The notes under the pieces: generated by a model
Database searches by the model: none
What the model was told of the DNA's origin: nothing
The model's input: only the letters and a program-made list of their open reading frames with translations
NCBI GenBank assembly: GCA_016713905.1
Contig: JADJOE010000002.1
Coordinates: 248,001-312,000 of the forward strand
Reading direction: 5' to 3'
Length of the DNA: 64,000 nucleotides
DNA from: Candidatus Vicinibacter proximus
GTDB lineage: Bacteria; Bacteroidota; Bacteroidia; Chitinophagales; Saprospiraceae
Translations under genes and position numbers: made by a program
In this document: positions 16,870 through 25,989 of the stretch, piece after piece
How the letters are laid out: the number at the start of each line of letters is the position of its first letter
Numbering within the stretch: position 1 is the first letter of the stretch

Positions 16870-19176
16870 ATGAAAATTTTTACCTCCTTATTGTCCATAT
16901 TATTCACTTTCATCATCGGATTAAATGCTCAGTCCGTGGTTTATGTAAATGTTTCCGCTTCAGGAGCCAAAGACGGCACCAGTTGGAAAGACGCTTTTAC
17001 AGATCTGCAGTTGGCCATTGATGTCACAGCCGAAGGTTCAGAAATTTGGATTGCTAAAGGAACTTACCGACCTGCAGGAGCAGTGCCCATCACAAATGGT
17101 TTTACTTTAAAAAGCAACCTTAGTCTCTACGGCGGTTTTGCAGGCACCGAAACAAGTTTAAGCCAAAGAGATGTGAAAAAAAATCTCACCACCATCAGTG
17201 GAGATAAAAATGGCGACGATGATCCTGCAGACAACAAAAAAAATCGCACCGACAATGCCAAACATACATTTTATGCAGGTTCGGCGGTCATCAACACCTC
17301 CCTGGACGGATTGACGATCTCAGGAGGATCCACTGCTGGAAGTACAGGTGTTAATGATGACAGACGTGGTGGAGGATTCCTTTGCTTTGGCGCAGTGGCC
17401 ATCACCAATTGTGTGTTTCGTAATAATTACGGGTATTACGGTGGAGGATTTTATCCAAGAGGTGGGGTTGCTAACTTTATCCTAAAAGACTGTTTGTTGA
17501 CCGACAACACCGCCGATTTTGGAGGCGGGATGTATATTGTAACACCCGGCGGCTTAGTGGACAATTGCCGTTTTGAAGCAAATCAATCTGCTGGCTATGG
17601 CACGGGAATTTATATCGCAAGTTCCGGAACCATCATCCAGAATTCTGTCTTTGAATCCAATGTGATGACAGGCACTACGAATGCCGGAGGAGCTGGCATT
17701 TACATGTCACAATCCACTTCGAGTTTGGTCAATCTTAAATTTATTGGAAATACCATCACCGGGACTTCCGGGATCAGAGGAGGGGCTCTATTTGTGAATT
17801 CATGCAATGCAACCATCTCCGATTGTGAATTCTCGGATAACCGTGCTACTAATTCAGGTGGTGCTGTTCATGTGAATGGAGAAAATGTATCTACTAAATT
17901 TATCGGATGCAAGTTTGACAACAACAGTGCAAATTTTGGCGGAGCGATAACCAATTACAATTCATCCACTGCAACTCCTTTGGCCCTCAAGGTGGAATAT
18001 GAAGATTGTAGTTTTTTTAAGAATTCTGCCTCTACTTCCGGCGGAGCTGTTTCGAATGGTTTTAAAGTAAAAGCAAGTTTTAAGAATTGCACTTTTACAG
18101 AAAATACCGCTCGTTTTGGTGCAGGGGTATTTGCACAAAATGATGAGACAGAAGTCAGCCTCATTGGTTCTGATTTTATTACAAACAACGCTTCAGATAA
18201 TGGAGGCGGTTTTTGCATCAATGCAGGCATGAAATGCCTGGTGGACCTATGCAAATTCGAAGGCAACTCCGCTACTGTGGGAGGTGGAATGTATATCGTA
18301 GAAGATTCATTGGATTTGACCCAGCTCACCCTGACCAACTCTAGTTTTATATACAACAGTGGACTGGAACAAGCCGGTGCAGTTAATCTTCAGAATGCAG
18401 ATTCATATATCAACAATTGTATCTTCTCTAATAATTTTGCCCTGGAAGGAACTGGTGCAGGTGGAGCCTTTTCGATCAATGTGTCGGACGGTGATAATAC
18501 CACCGTAAAGTTTATCAACAATACCTTTGCACTTAATCAGGCAGTATTAGGATCCGCAATAGCACCTTTTACTGATGGCGCATCGGAATTAAACATCCAC
18601 GCTCTGAATAATATTTTCTACAGTCCAAATGGAAATAATTATGAAGTCGAAGGCGGTGACCCTGTTTTCAAAAGTCTTGGTGGGAACCTGGCCTCTGACA
18701 AAACTTTTAACTTAAATGGCACAAATGACGATACGGAAAAAGACCCTTTGTTTGTAGATGAATTAAACGATGATTTCAAACTAAAGGCTACAAGTCCTTG
18801 CGTAAATAGAGGCCTCAGCCATCCGGATGTTTTCAAATTGGATATTGAAGGAAGAATCAGAGATAACATGCCCGATAAAGGTTGTTATGAATTTGGTGCG
18901 ATCATTCAAACCAAGGACATAAAAGAATCTATGCAGTGGTCCGTCGCTTTGTCCAATGATAACCGTTCCATAAATCTGACCATTGACAACTCCTGGATAG
19001 GTGAAATTCAATATCAAATTTTAGACTTAAATGGAAATATATTAACCTCTAAAAATATTTTTAAATCTGAGCCAAAACAGTTTTTTAATTTGGAATGGCA
19101 ACAGCAAATCAAGGGTTTGTTTTTATTCAGATTAATACACAAGGATAAAGATCAAACAAGACCATTTATCAATTAA
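16870..19176 (+). CDS. Secreted right-handed beta-helix repeat protein
   Basis: 768 residues. Signal peptide at about residues 1-20 (ending GLNAQ). The start of the mature protein (VVYVNVSASGAKDGTSW.DAFTDLQLAI) is the classic entry to Bacteroidota parallel beta-helix proteins. The next 500 residues carry many repeats with GG-x-F/Y and N-C-x-F patterns (for example NNYGYYGGGFYPRGG, NTADFGGGMYI), as in polymorphic outer-membrane/pectate-lyase-like helices. The last 75 residues resemble a weak T9SS type A domain (QYQILDLNGNIL), but the usual end is altered, finishing in RPFIN. Probably an adhesin or polysaccharide-binding surface protein. A terminator follows at 19225-19258. Confidence 0.8.
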   Translation: MKIFTSLLSILFTFIIGLNAQSVVYVNVSASGAKDGTSWKDAFTDLQLAIDVTAEGSEIWIAKGTYRPAGAVPITNGFTLKSNLSLYGGFAGTETSLSQRDVKKNLTTISGDKNGDDDPADNKKNRTDNAKHTFYAGSAVINTSLDGLTISGGSTAGSTGVNDDRRGGGFLCFGAVAITNCVFRNNYGYYGGGFYPRGGVANFILKDCLLTDNTADFGGGMYIVTPGGLVDNCRFEANQSAGYGTGIYIASSGTIIQNSVFESNVMTGTTNAGGAGIYMSQSTSSLVNLKFIGNTITGTSGIRGGALFVNSCNATISDCEFSDNRATNSGGAVHVNGENVSTKFIGCKFDNNSANFGGAITNYNSSTATPLALKVEYEDCSFFKNSASTSGGAVSNGFKVKASFKNCTFTENTARFGAGVFAQNDETEVSLIGSDFITNNASDNGGGFCINAGMKCLVDLCKFEGNSATVGGGMYIVEDSLDLTQLTLTNSSFIYNSGLEQAGAVNLQNADSYINNCIFSNNFALEGTGAGGAFSINVSDGDNTTVKFINNTFALNQAVLGSAIAPFTDGASELNIHALNNIFYSPNGNNYEVEGGDPVFKSLGGNLASDKTFNLNGTNDDTEKDPLFVDELNDDFKLKATSPCVNRGLSHPDVFKLDIEGRIRDNMPDKGCYEFGAIIQTKDIKESMQWSVALSNDNRSINLTIDNSWIGEIQYQILDLNGNILTSKNIFKSEPKQFFNLEWQQQIKGLFLFRLIHKDKDQTRPFIN

Positions 19177-19224
19177 TTGCTTGATATTGTCCTAACTCTA
19201 TAAAAGTTTAAACTTTTAATTTTT

Positions 19225-19258
19225 AAAGATCCATCCTAATAAGGGTGGATCTTTTTTA
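19225..19258 (+). terminator. Intrinsic terminator after the beta-helix gene
   Basis: AAAGATCCATCC (19225-19236) pairs with GGTGGATCTTT (from 19244) with one G-U; the loop is 7 nt and a T run follows. Confidence 0.85.
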
Positions 19259-19331
19259 TTTAATATTTTCTTTCATTCCATAGGTTTATATTCGGCTTAA
19301 TTCGATCTTTGCCCTCCAAAATGTAAAAAAC

Positions 19332-20882
19332 ATGGCAATTTCATTGGAAGATGTATTCAAAAAACTGGTAAGCCATTGCAAAGAATATGGTTTTATTTAT
19401 CCTTCTTCCGAAATCTATGACGGACTAAGCGCCGTTTATGATTATGGTCCCTATGGTGTTGAACTCAAAAACAACATCAAAACCTACTGGTGGAAAAGTA
19501 TGGTCCAGATGAATGAAAACATCGTAGGCCTTGATGCAGCCATTTTTATGCATCCGAAAACATGGAAGGCCTCCGGCCATGTTGATGCTTTTAATGATCC
19601 ATTGGTAGACAATAAAGATTCAAAGAAAAGATTCCGTGCCGACGTGCTTATAGAAGATGCCATCGATAAAATAGTCGCCAAGGCAGAAAAAGAAGTTGAA
19701 AAAGCCCGCTCTCGGTTTGGAGAAAGCTTTGACGAAAAATTGTACCGTGAAACCAATCCCCGTGTTTCAGAATACTTGAAAAAAAGCAGCGATTACAATG
19801 ATCGGTTGAATAAGGCCATGACGGAAAATGATATGGCCGAACTCAAGAACATCATTGACGAACTCGAAATAACTGATCCTGATTCCGGTTCACGAAACTG
19901 GACGGATGTTAGACAATTTAATTTGATGTTTAATACCCAGCTTGGCAATATCGCCGGCGAAGAAGGTAAATTGTATTTGCGACCCGAAACAGCTCAGGGT
20001 ATTTTTGTGAATTTTTTAAATGTCCAAAAGACCACCCGCCAAAAAATTCCCTTCGGCATAGCCCAAATCGGCAAAGCCTTCAGAAATGAAATTGTTGCCA
20101 GACAATTTATTTTCAGGATGCGTGAATTTGAGCAAATGGAGATGCAGTTTTTTGTAAAACCGGGAGAAGAAATGAACTGGTACAATCATTGGAAATCCAC
20201 ACGAATGAAGTGGCATCTTGCATTAGGAACGCCTGCTGAAAAGTTAAGATTTCACGATCATGAAAATCTGGCACATTATGCAAATGCAGCAGTGGATATT
20301 CAGTTTGATTTTCCATTTGGATTTAAAGAATTGGAAGGCATACATTCAAGAACTGATTTTGACTTGAAAAGTCATCAGGAATTGTCCGGCAAAAAATTAC
20401 AATATTTTGATCCGGAAGAAAATGAAAACTACGTCCCATACGTTGTGGAAACTTCCATAGGCTGTGACCGCATGTTCCTCGCCATTTTATCCCATGCTTA
20501 TCAGGAGGAGACGGTTCCGGATGCGGATGGACAAGATGCCGCACGAATTGTTTTAAAATTACATCCGGCTCTTGCTCCGGTAAAATGCGCAGTATTGCCG
20601 TTGGTTAAAAATAAACCCGAATTGGTAGAATTATCCAAACAAGTACTTGGCAAACTTAAATCTTCTTTCCAGTGCCAATACGATGACAAAGATGCCATAG
20701 GAAGAAGGTACAGAAGACAAGATGCCATAGGTACCCCTTACTGTGTCACCGTGGACTTTGACAGCCTTACCGATGGCACTGTTACTTTAAGAGATAGGGA
20801 TACGCTTAAACAAGAAAGAATTTCAATCGAAGATTTAGTTAGAACTATTGAATCTAGAATTTCATGGACCAATTTATTTTAG
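19332..20882 (+). CDS. glyS: Glycyl-tRNA synthetase, single-chain class II type
   Basis: 516 residues, the alpha2-type enzyme rather than the two-subunit GlyQ/GlyS form. The N-terminus reads CKEYGFIYPSSEIYDGLSAV with YDYGPYGVELK. Class II motif 2 is in FRNEIVARQFIFRMREFEQ, motif 3 in SIGCDRMFLAIL, and the anticodon-binding domain covers about the last 110 residues (APVKCAVLPLVKNK, RRYRRQDAIGTPYCVTVDF). It charges tRNA-Gly. It stands alone between a terminator and a minus-strand membrane gene. An inverted repeat GATTCTT/AAGAATC (20905-20929) follows the stop but lacks a classic T tail. Confidence 0.95.
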   Translation: MAISLEDVFKKLVSHCKEYGFIYPSSEIYDGLSAVYDYGPYGVELKNNIKTYWWKSMVQMNENIVGLDAAIFMHPKTWKASGHVDAFNDPLVDNKDSKKRFRADVLIEDAIDKIVAKAEKEVEKARSRFGESFDEKLYRETNPRVSEYLKKSSDYNDRLNKAMTENDMAELKNIIDELEITDPDSGSRNWTDVRQFNLMFNTQLGNIAGEEGKLYLRPETAQGIFVNFLNVQKTTRQKIPFGIAQIGKAFRNEIVARQFIFRMREFEQMEMQFFVKPGEEMNWYNHWKSTRMKWHLALGTPAEKLRFHDHENLAHYANAAVDIQFDFPFGFKELEGIHSRTDFDLKSHQELSGKKLQYFDPEENENYVPYVVETSIGCDRMFLAILSHAYQEETVPDADGQDAARIVLKLHPALAPVKCAVLPLVKNKPELVELSKQVLGKLKSSFQCQYDDKDAIGRRYRRQDAIGTPYCVTVDFDSLTDGTVTLRDRDTLKQERISIEDLVRTIESRISWTNLF

Positions 20883-20957
20883 AAATTCTTGTCTAGACTT
20901 GTTCGATTCTTTTTTTTTATTCAAGAATCTAAAGAAGCCTTTTATCCTCCAGCATAA

Positions 20958-21368
20958 CTAAGGGACAATTGTTTTCTTCATACCAGTTTTTACACCCAAA
21001 TAAGCTGCAGGCATAATTCCGGTGATTGCCATGACCCACATCCACCATGGATGAGGAAAACCTATTAAATTTATCAGGGTAAACACAAGCATTAGTGCAC
21101 CCAATATCAACCCAAGTCTAAGTTGATCACTTTTTGCTAAAATGGTACAAACCAATGCACTTAAAAATGCACCTGCCACCCAGGCAACCACCACCAATAA
21201 TAGGGACCCTACAGGAGCTTGTTCCATATATTCCTTTAATCCTTCGGGCGTGCGGACATTGATAGTCTCCGGAATAGGAAATAATGTCATGCTGAGCCAT
21301 TCAAGAGCCATGACACCTACATTACCTGCAATAATTCCTGCCAGAATTGCCATAATTTTATTACTCAT
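20958..21368 (-). CDS. Small four-helix membrane protein, unknown function
   Basis: 136 residues from ATG 21368 (MSNKIMAILAGIIAGN), preferred over an upstream start because the preceding 12 residues are charged and unlike the family-like start. Hydrophobic helices lie at about residues 5-25, 56-78, 85-105 and 110-130, with a PHPWWMWVMAITGI segment in the last. It resembles hypothetical inner-membrane proteins of Bacteroidota, but I cannot name a family. It is flanked by glyS (convergent) and yraN (same strand, 324 bp away). The gap 21369-21692 shows no further feature. Confidence 0.65.
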   Translation of the reverse strand: MSNKIMAILAGIIAGNVGVMALEWLSMTLFPIPETINVRTPEGLKEYMEQAPVGSLLLVVVAWVAGAFLSALVCTILAKSDQLRLGLILGALMLVFTLINLIGFPHPWWMWVMAITGIMPAAYLGVKTGMKKTIVP

Positions 21369-21692
21369 TACACCCGATTTATTTTTTCGTAAATATAAAA
21401 GCATAATACATAAGTGCCGAAATAATCCTTCGATTTGCGACTTTTATTTAACCAGTTAGAATAAGGCTTTAGTCTTATCACTTTTTTGGAAATGAATTTA
21501 TTCACAGATTTTATCTCATTATAAATGCTAACCCTCGCATATTATCCAATTCTTGTCCATCGCATATGCAGTATCCTGCAAGTCCTTGTCAGGTAACATT
21601 GCCCATAAGTCTGGCATATCCACCAAAGGCTGAACTCGTTCAATTATCCCTTATTCTCGAATTTTCAAATTATCTAATTTGCTAATTTTTTT

Positions 21693-22049
21693 TTAAAACC
21701 AAGCATCTTTAAAATGTTCTATTTCTTCCACCCCATCTTTTTTTAAAAGTACAGATATCACATCATACCGAATTTCCCATTCATGACCTGATTTAACCAT
21801 ATACTGAGATGCGGCATCTTCGATCAATTGTCTTTTGCGTTCATTGATAAATTCCTCCGGACGACCATAATAAACATTTGTTCTGGTCTTAACTTCAACG
21901 AATACTAAAACTTCACCATCTTTAACAATAAGATCAATTTCAGCCCTGCTGAATCGCCAGTTTTTTTCCAATATCTCATACCCGACTCCCTGAAGATATC
22001 TGGCTGCAATTTTCTCACCCTTTTTACCTAAATCATGGTTGTTGCTCAA
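21693..22049 (-). CDS. yraN: YraN/UPF0102 family endonuclease-like protein
   Basis: 118 residues, the usual size. It has the restriction-endonuclease-like fold signature: GKKGEKIAARYLQ..GYEILEKNWR at the N-terminus, then AEIDLIVKDGEVLVFVEVKTR with the catalytic-type D and E-x-K residues. The in vivo substrate of the family is not established; a role in DNA processing or uptake is suggested from the fold. A TAATTTTG box at 22070-22077 (minus strand) lies 21 nt upstream. It is divergent from the sugar isomerase gene, with a 42-bp intergenic space. Confidence 0.9.
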   Translation of the reverse strand: MSNNHDLGKKGEKIAARYLQGVGYEILEKNWRFSRAEIDLIVKDGEVLVFVEVKTRTNVYYGRPEEFINERKRQLIEDAASQYMVKSGHEWEIRYDVISVLLKKDGVEEIEHFKDAWF

Positions 22050-22091
22050 GTATTTGTAATTTAGCCGCTCAAAATTAATTCCTTCCCGCTT

Positions 22092-23084
22092 ATGTTTGAC
22101 ATGGTAAAACGGTTTCCCGCTCAGTTAGAAGAAGCAATGAAGATTGGTTCAAATGCGAAACTAACCCCACTGGATTTTGTGCCAAAACTTGTTTTTGTCG
22201 CCGGTATGGGCGGTTCAGGAATAGGAGCTGATTTTGTGGCCTCATTTATTGCGGCTGAGGCTAAAATTCCTTATTTGGTGGGAAAGTCCTATGAAGCTCC
22301 TGCATTCATTGATAAAGAGTCCCTGGTAATCGCCTCTTCTTACAGTGGAAACACGGAAGAAACGCTTTCTGCAATAGACCAGATCCTGCACACCGGAGCA
22401 CGAATAATTTGTGTTGCTTCAGGTGGCAAATTGATTGCTATGGCAAAAGAAAAGGGTTTGGACTATATTCAGGTGCCTGACAATTGGGCATCTCCGAGGG
22501 CCTGCCTGGGTTATTCCACAGTGGCACAGTTATATATTTTGAAACACCTGGGACTTTGGGGGCATGACTTTGAGGCGGAGCTAAACCAATCCATCAAAAT
22601 GTTAAAGGAAGACACCCCGCAAATTCAGGAAAAGGCCAAACATCTGGCAAATACCCTCTTTAATAAAAATACAGTAATTTACTCCTCTGATCGTATCGAG
22701 CCAGTTTCCATTAGATTCCGGCAACAAATCAATGAAAATGCCAAGAGATTGTGCTGGCATCATGTCATCCCTGAGATGAATCACAATGAACTCGTTGGCT
22801 GGAGAAAAGCAGATCCAACACTAGCTGTAATTTTTCTTAGAAACAATGACGATCACCCTAGAAATGAGCTAAGAATTGAATTGACTAAAGAAGTAGTCTC
22901 TCATTATGCTGGCACCACCATTGAGCTTTATTCGAAAGGGCATTCCCTGATTGAAAGATCTCTCTATCTGGTACATCTCCTGGATTACGCAAGTGTATAT
23001 CTTGCAGACTTGAATAAAGTAGATGCAGTCGAAGTCAAAGTAATTGATTTTCTCAAGAATGAATTATCGAAAGTTATCAACTAG
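22092..23084 (+). CDS. Bifunctional phosphoglucose/phosphomannose isomerase
   Basis: 330 residues. The N-terminal SIS domain has GMGGSGIGADF and the phosphate-binding SSYSGNTEETLS. The C-terminal PGI/PMI domain has RFRQQINENAK and PEMNHNELVGW with the active-site Glu and His. Family members interconvert glucose-6-P or mannose-6-P with fructose-6-P, for glycolysis and for GDP-mannose supply. Cytoplasmic. It is a single-gene unit by spacing. The start MFDMVKRFP is standard for the family. Confidence 0.92.
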   Translation: MFDMVKRFPAQLEEAMKIGSNAKLTPLDFVPKLVFVAGMGGSGIGADFVASFIAAEAKIPYLVGKSYEAPAFIDKESLVIASSYSGNTEETLSAIDQILHTGARIICVASGGKLIAMAKEKGLDYIQVPDNWASPRACLGYSTVAQLYILKHLGLWGHDFEAELNQSIKMLKEDTPQIQEKAKHLANTLFNKNTVIYSSDRIEPVSIRFRQQINENAKRLCWHHVIPEMNHNELVGWRKADPTLAVIFLRNNDDHPRNELRIELTKEVVSHYAGTTIELYSKGHSLIERSLYLVHLLDYASVYLADLNKVDAVEVKVIDFLKNELSKVIN

Positions 23085-23118
23085 GTCTGCCACCCTGAAT
23101 TTGGCAGGCCGCCACCGA

Positions 23119-23361
23119 TCAATTAGTTCTCTTTTTGGGTTTTCGCTTATCTGACTTCTTAACGGAACCACTGGAATTCATTCTTTTTTTACTGTCCCAC
23201 AGTCCTGAAGAGGCTTTACGCTTTGGATTGCCATGTTTATCCACTTTCACATTTGCGTCTTCAGCCGGACAACCTGTACCCCTGTTACAGGAAAACATAC
23301 ATATGGTCGAAAGACAGGCACCTACAAAAATAAATCGGACTATTTTGCTAAATCTCTCCAT
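23119..23361 (-). CDS. Small Lys-rich putative lipoprotein
   Basis: 80 residues. A hydrophobic N-terminus (residues 8-24) ends at MFSC with Cys25 as a possible lipidation site, although the lipobox is weak. The remaining 55 residues are strongly basic (many Lys/Arg/Ser: KKRMNSSGSVKKSDKRKPKK), which is unusual for a lipoprotein and suggests contact with nucleic acid, LPS or another polyanion. A TAACTTTG box (23391-23398, minus strand) lies 30 nt upstream. No family recognised. It lies between convergent pgi/pmi and divergent HU. Confidence 0.55.
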   Translation of the reverse strand: MERFSKIVRFIFVGACLSTICMFSCNRGTGCPAEDANVKVDKHGNPKRKASSGLWDSKKRMNSSGSVKKSDKRKPKKRTN

Positions 23362-23483
23362 AAAATGGGCAATTTATTGATTATCAACTGCAAAGTTAAC
23401 GTTTTTACTACTGTTTTCCCAGCTTAAACGTAAAAAATGCTTATATATGTGGACTCTTGAAACATAAATTATTTTTAAATATG

Positions 23484-23513
23484 TTGTATATTATAAAAAA
23501 ACATATATTTTTG
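23484..23513 (+). promoter_or_regulatory. Promoter of the HU gene
   Basis: TTG (23484-23486), 19 nt, TATTTTTG (23506-23513): full consensus, 32 nt before the ATG, in a very AT-rich stretch. Confidence 0.7.
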
Positions 23514-23544
23514 TCTCATTATTTTATAATTTAAACTTATCAAA

Positions 23545-23817
23545 ATGAACAAAGGTGATTTGATCAACAATGTAGCCAAGGCCGCTGAAGTAACTAAAGT
23601 TCAAGCTGCTGCAGCTGTTGATTCTGTTTTGGAATCAATTGAAAAAAGTCTTAAGAAAGGAGATAGAGTTACTCTAGTAGGATTCGGTACTTTCTCTGTT
23701 TCTTTGAGAAAAGCTAGAGAAGGACGTAACCCTGCTACCGGTAAAACCATTAAAATACCTAAGAAAAAAGTGGTTCGCTTTAAAGCCGGAAAAGGTCTTT
23801 CAGATAAACTTAACTAG
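23545..23817 (+). CDS. hup: HU family DNA-binding protein
   Basis: 90 residues, canonical HU length. It opens MNKGDLINNVAKAAEVTK and carries the DNA-arm signature GFGTFSVSLRKAREGRNPATGKTIKIP. HU dimers bind and bend DNA without strong sequence preference and compact the nucleoid. It has its own strong promoter and a terminator at 23838-23878, so it is transcribed alone. Confidence 0.96.
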   Translation: MNKGDLINNVAKAAEVTKVQAAAAVDSVLESIEKSLKKGDRVTLVGFGTFSVSLRKAREGRNPATGKTIKIPKKKVVRFKAGKGLSDKLN

Positions 23818-23837
23818 TAGCTATCTAACTAAAAAAT

Positions 23838-23878
23838 AAGCCTCCACACCTGTAATCGGTTTGGAGGCTTTCCTTTTT
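23838..23878 (+). terminator. Terminator of the HU gene
   Basis: AAGCCTCCA (23838-23846) pairs with TGGAGGCTT (23862-23870) around a 15-nt loop; TCCTTTTT follows. Confidence 0.85.
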
Positions 23879-23985
23879 TAAGCCCCAACATTTTCAATTT
23901 TACAAAACACAAAAGAGCAATTCCTGTAGTGGCTTAAGCCTCAGAACATTAACCAAATATTAGCACCAAAACCTGTATAATTGAC

Positions 23986-23993
23986 TATTTTTG
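23986..23993 (+). promoter_or_regulatory. Promoter -7 box of the prolyl-isomerase operon
   Basis: TATTTTTG, 20 nt before the ATG at 24014. It makes the alternative TTG start at 23981, which lies upstream of the box, very unlikely. No good -33 TTG is seen. Confidence 0.5.
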
Positions 23994-24013
23994 CCCGTTA
24001 TAATTTATTTATT

Positions 24014-25984
24014 ATGAAACTGAAAACTATTGTTTTAAATGCCTTTTTCATTTTACTCACTCAATTTATTGATGCTCAAACCAGTGATCCTGTATTATTT
24101 ACTGTGAATGGCAATCCAGTTAAAGTATCAGAATTTGAATATATTTATAATAAAAACAATGGCAAAGATGCCAACTTTACGAAAGCATCTCTAGATGAAT
24201 ACCTGAATCTATACACCAGGTTTAAATTAAAAGTTCAGGCAGCGCGCGACATGAAACTGGATACCATTCCTGCACTGATAAAAGAATTGGAAGGTTACAG
24301 ACAACAGCTGACTACCAATTATTTAAATGATAAAGAGGTTACAGATAAGTTGGCTAAAGAAGTTTTCGAACGCCAAACCAGAGATATTTCTGTAAGTCAC
24401 ATACTCTTTAGCCTTAGCCCTAATGCTTTACCGGAAGACACTTTAAAATCGTATAATTTGGCCATGGAAGCTTATCGTGCTATTCAAAAAAATAACGATT
24501 TTGATGCTGCGGCTAAAAAATATTCCAACGACATCAGCACTGCTCAAAAATCAGGTTTCCTCGGTTGGTTTACGGCCATGCTGCCGGACGGATTCTATCA
24601 ATTCGAAAATACCATTTACCATCTTAAAAAAGGAGAAATTTCTTATCCGCTTAGAACCAGACTTGGTTACCATATTTTAAAAGTAAATGACATCAGACCT
24701 GCCAGGCGAAAAATTGAGGCTGCACATATTCTATTTAGAAAAGGTGTTAAAGGAAAACCTGATATTTTGGCGCAGGCAAAAGTAGACAGCATTTATAAAT
24801 TGATTAAAGGAGGAGCAAGTTTCGAAGATCAGGCTAGATTGGTAAGTGAAGATAAAACCACTGCCATGATTGGAGGAAATGTTGGTTTCTTTGGAATCAA
24901 TCAGTATGAGTCCAATTTTGAAGATGCAGCTTTCTCTTTGGAAAAAGATGGCGACATCGCTAAGCCCGTTGAGACCAGCATCGGATGGCATATCATCAAA
25001 AGGCTTCGAAAGGAAGAAGAACTTCCATACGAAAGAGCCAAGAAAAAAATTCAATCTGAAATCACTAGAGACAGCCGTTTCAAGGAAGCACAAGGTAGCC
25101 TGATTGAAAAAATTAAAATAGAAGCAAAGTTTAAAGAAAATTCAGCTGCTCTGGACCGTTTTGCTGCCAAAATGGATACAAACTTTTTCACTTATAAATG
25201 GAAGGCTCCTGAATTTCTAGAAAATGAAGAATTGGGTAGCCTTGGAGACATTAAACTTAAAAGCCAGGATTTTGCCGAGTTTGTGAAATCAAACACCAGA
25301 CAAAGAATTCAGGGTTCTGAAGATCAAAAAGTAAGGGCGACCATCCAGACTATGTTCAATGATTATGTTGCGCAAAAATGTCTTCAATATGAAGAGACAA
25401 GACTTGAAGATAAATATCCTGAATTCAAAGCATTGATGAGGGAATACCGCGAAGGAATTCTATTGTTTGAGGCCACAAAAAATGTGGTTTGGGACAGAGC
25501 CTCTGAGGATACCACCGGATTGAGAATGTTCTATGAAAAAAATAAAGCCAGATACAAGTGGGATGAAAGAGCTTTAATATATTATGTTTCCATCGACACA
25601 TCCGACATGAAGCTTGCCAATAAAATATATAAGTTTATGGCGAAGAAAAGTATTTCCAAAGGAATAGATAAATTTGATAAGAAAAAAGATTTTATTGCCT
25701 TCCAAAAAAATACTACCGAGAAGAAAAATACAGAATCTTATGAAGGATTACAGTTTAATACTGGATTCATCACTCCGTTGACAAAAAATGAAAATGGAAA
25801 AGGATATGTATTTAGAAAAGTGGAACAGATTCTGCCGATTGACTATAAATCACTTGATGAAGCAAGAGGTTTTATCATTGCTGATTATCAGGATCACCTT
25901 GAAGCCTTGTGGATTGATGAGCTAAAGCAAAAATATAAAGTGGATATCCATCAGGATGTCTTAAATAGCCTAGTTAAAAAGTAA
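24014..25984 (+). CDS. Periplasmic peptidyl-prolyl isomerase, two parvulin domains
   Basis: 656 residues from ATG 24014. Signal peptide at about residues 1-21 (ending FIDAQ). An N-terminal SurA-like chaperone section precedes two parvulin (PpiC) rotamase domains: the first includes ISVSHILFSL and a YSNDISTAQKSGFLGWF stretch, the second IEAAHILFRK and VSEDKTTAMIGGNVGFFG. A long C-terminal region of about 280 residues lacks a recognised domain. It should help outer-membrane protein folding in the periplasm. It is the first of three same-strand genes (gaps 5 and 57 bp) that all look like envelope folding factors. Confidence 0.88.
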   Translation: MKLKTIVLNAFFILLTQFIDAQTSDPVLFTVNGNPVKVSEFEYIYNKNNGKDANFTKASLDEYLNLYTRFKLKVQAARDMKLDTIPALIKELEGYRQQLTTNYLNDKEVTDKLAKEVFERQTRDISVSHILFSLSPNALPEDTLKSYNLAMEAYRAIQKNNDFDAAAKKYSNDISTAQKSGFLGWFTAMLPDGFYQFENTIYHLKKGEISYPLRTRLGYHILKVNDIRPARRKIEAAHILFRKGVKGKPDILAQAKVDSIYKLIKGGASFEDQARLVSEDKTTAMIGGNVGFFGINQYESNFEDAAFSLEKDGDIAKPVETSIGWHIIKRLRKEEELPYERAKKKIQSEITRDSRFKEAQGSLIEKIKIEAKFKENSAALDRFAAKMDTNFFTYKWKAPEFLENEELGSLGDIKLKSQDFAEFVKSNTRQRIQGSEDQKVRATIQTMFNDYVAQKCLQYEETRLEDKYPEFKALMREYREGILLFEATKNVVWDRASEDTTGLRMFYEKNKARYKWDERALIYYVSIDTSDMKLANKIYKFMAKKSISKGIDKFDKKKDFIAFQKNTTEKKNTESYEGLQFNTGFITPLTKNENGKGYVFRKVEQILPIDYKSLDEARGFIIADYQDHLEALWIDELKQKYKVDIHQDVLNSLVKK

Positions 25985-25989
25985 ATCAT

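Noticed and set aside
20905..20929. GATTCTT/AAGAATC inverted repeat after glyS
   Set aside because: The Ts lie inside the loop rather than after the stem, so it does not look like a normal terminator.
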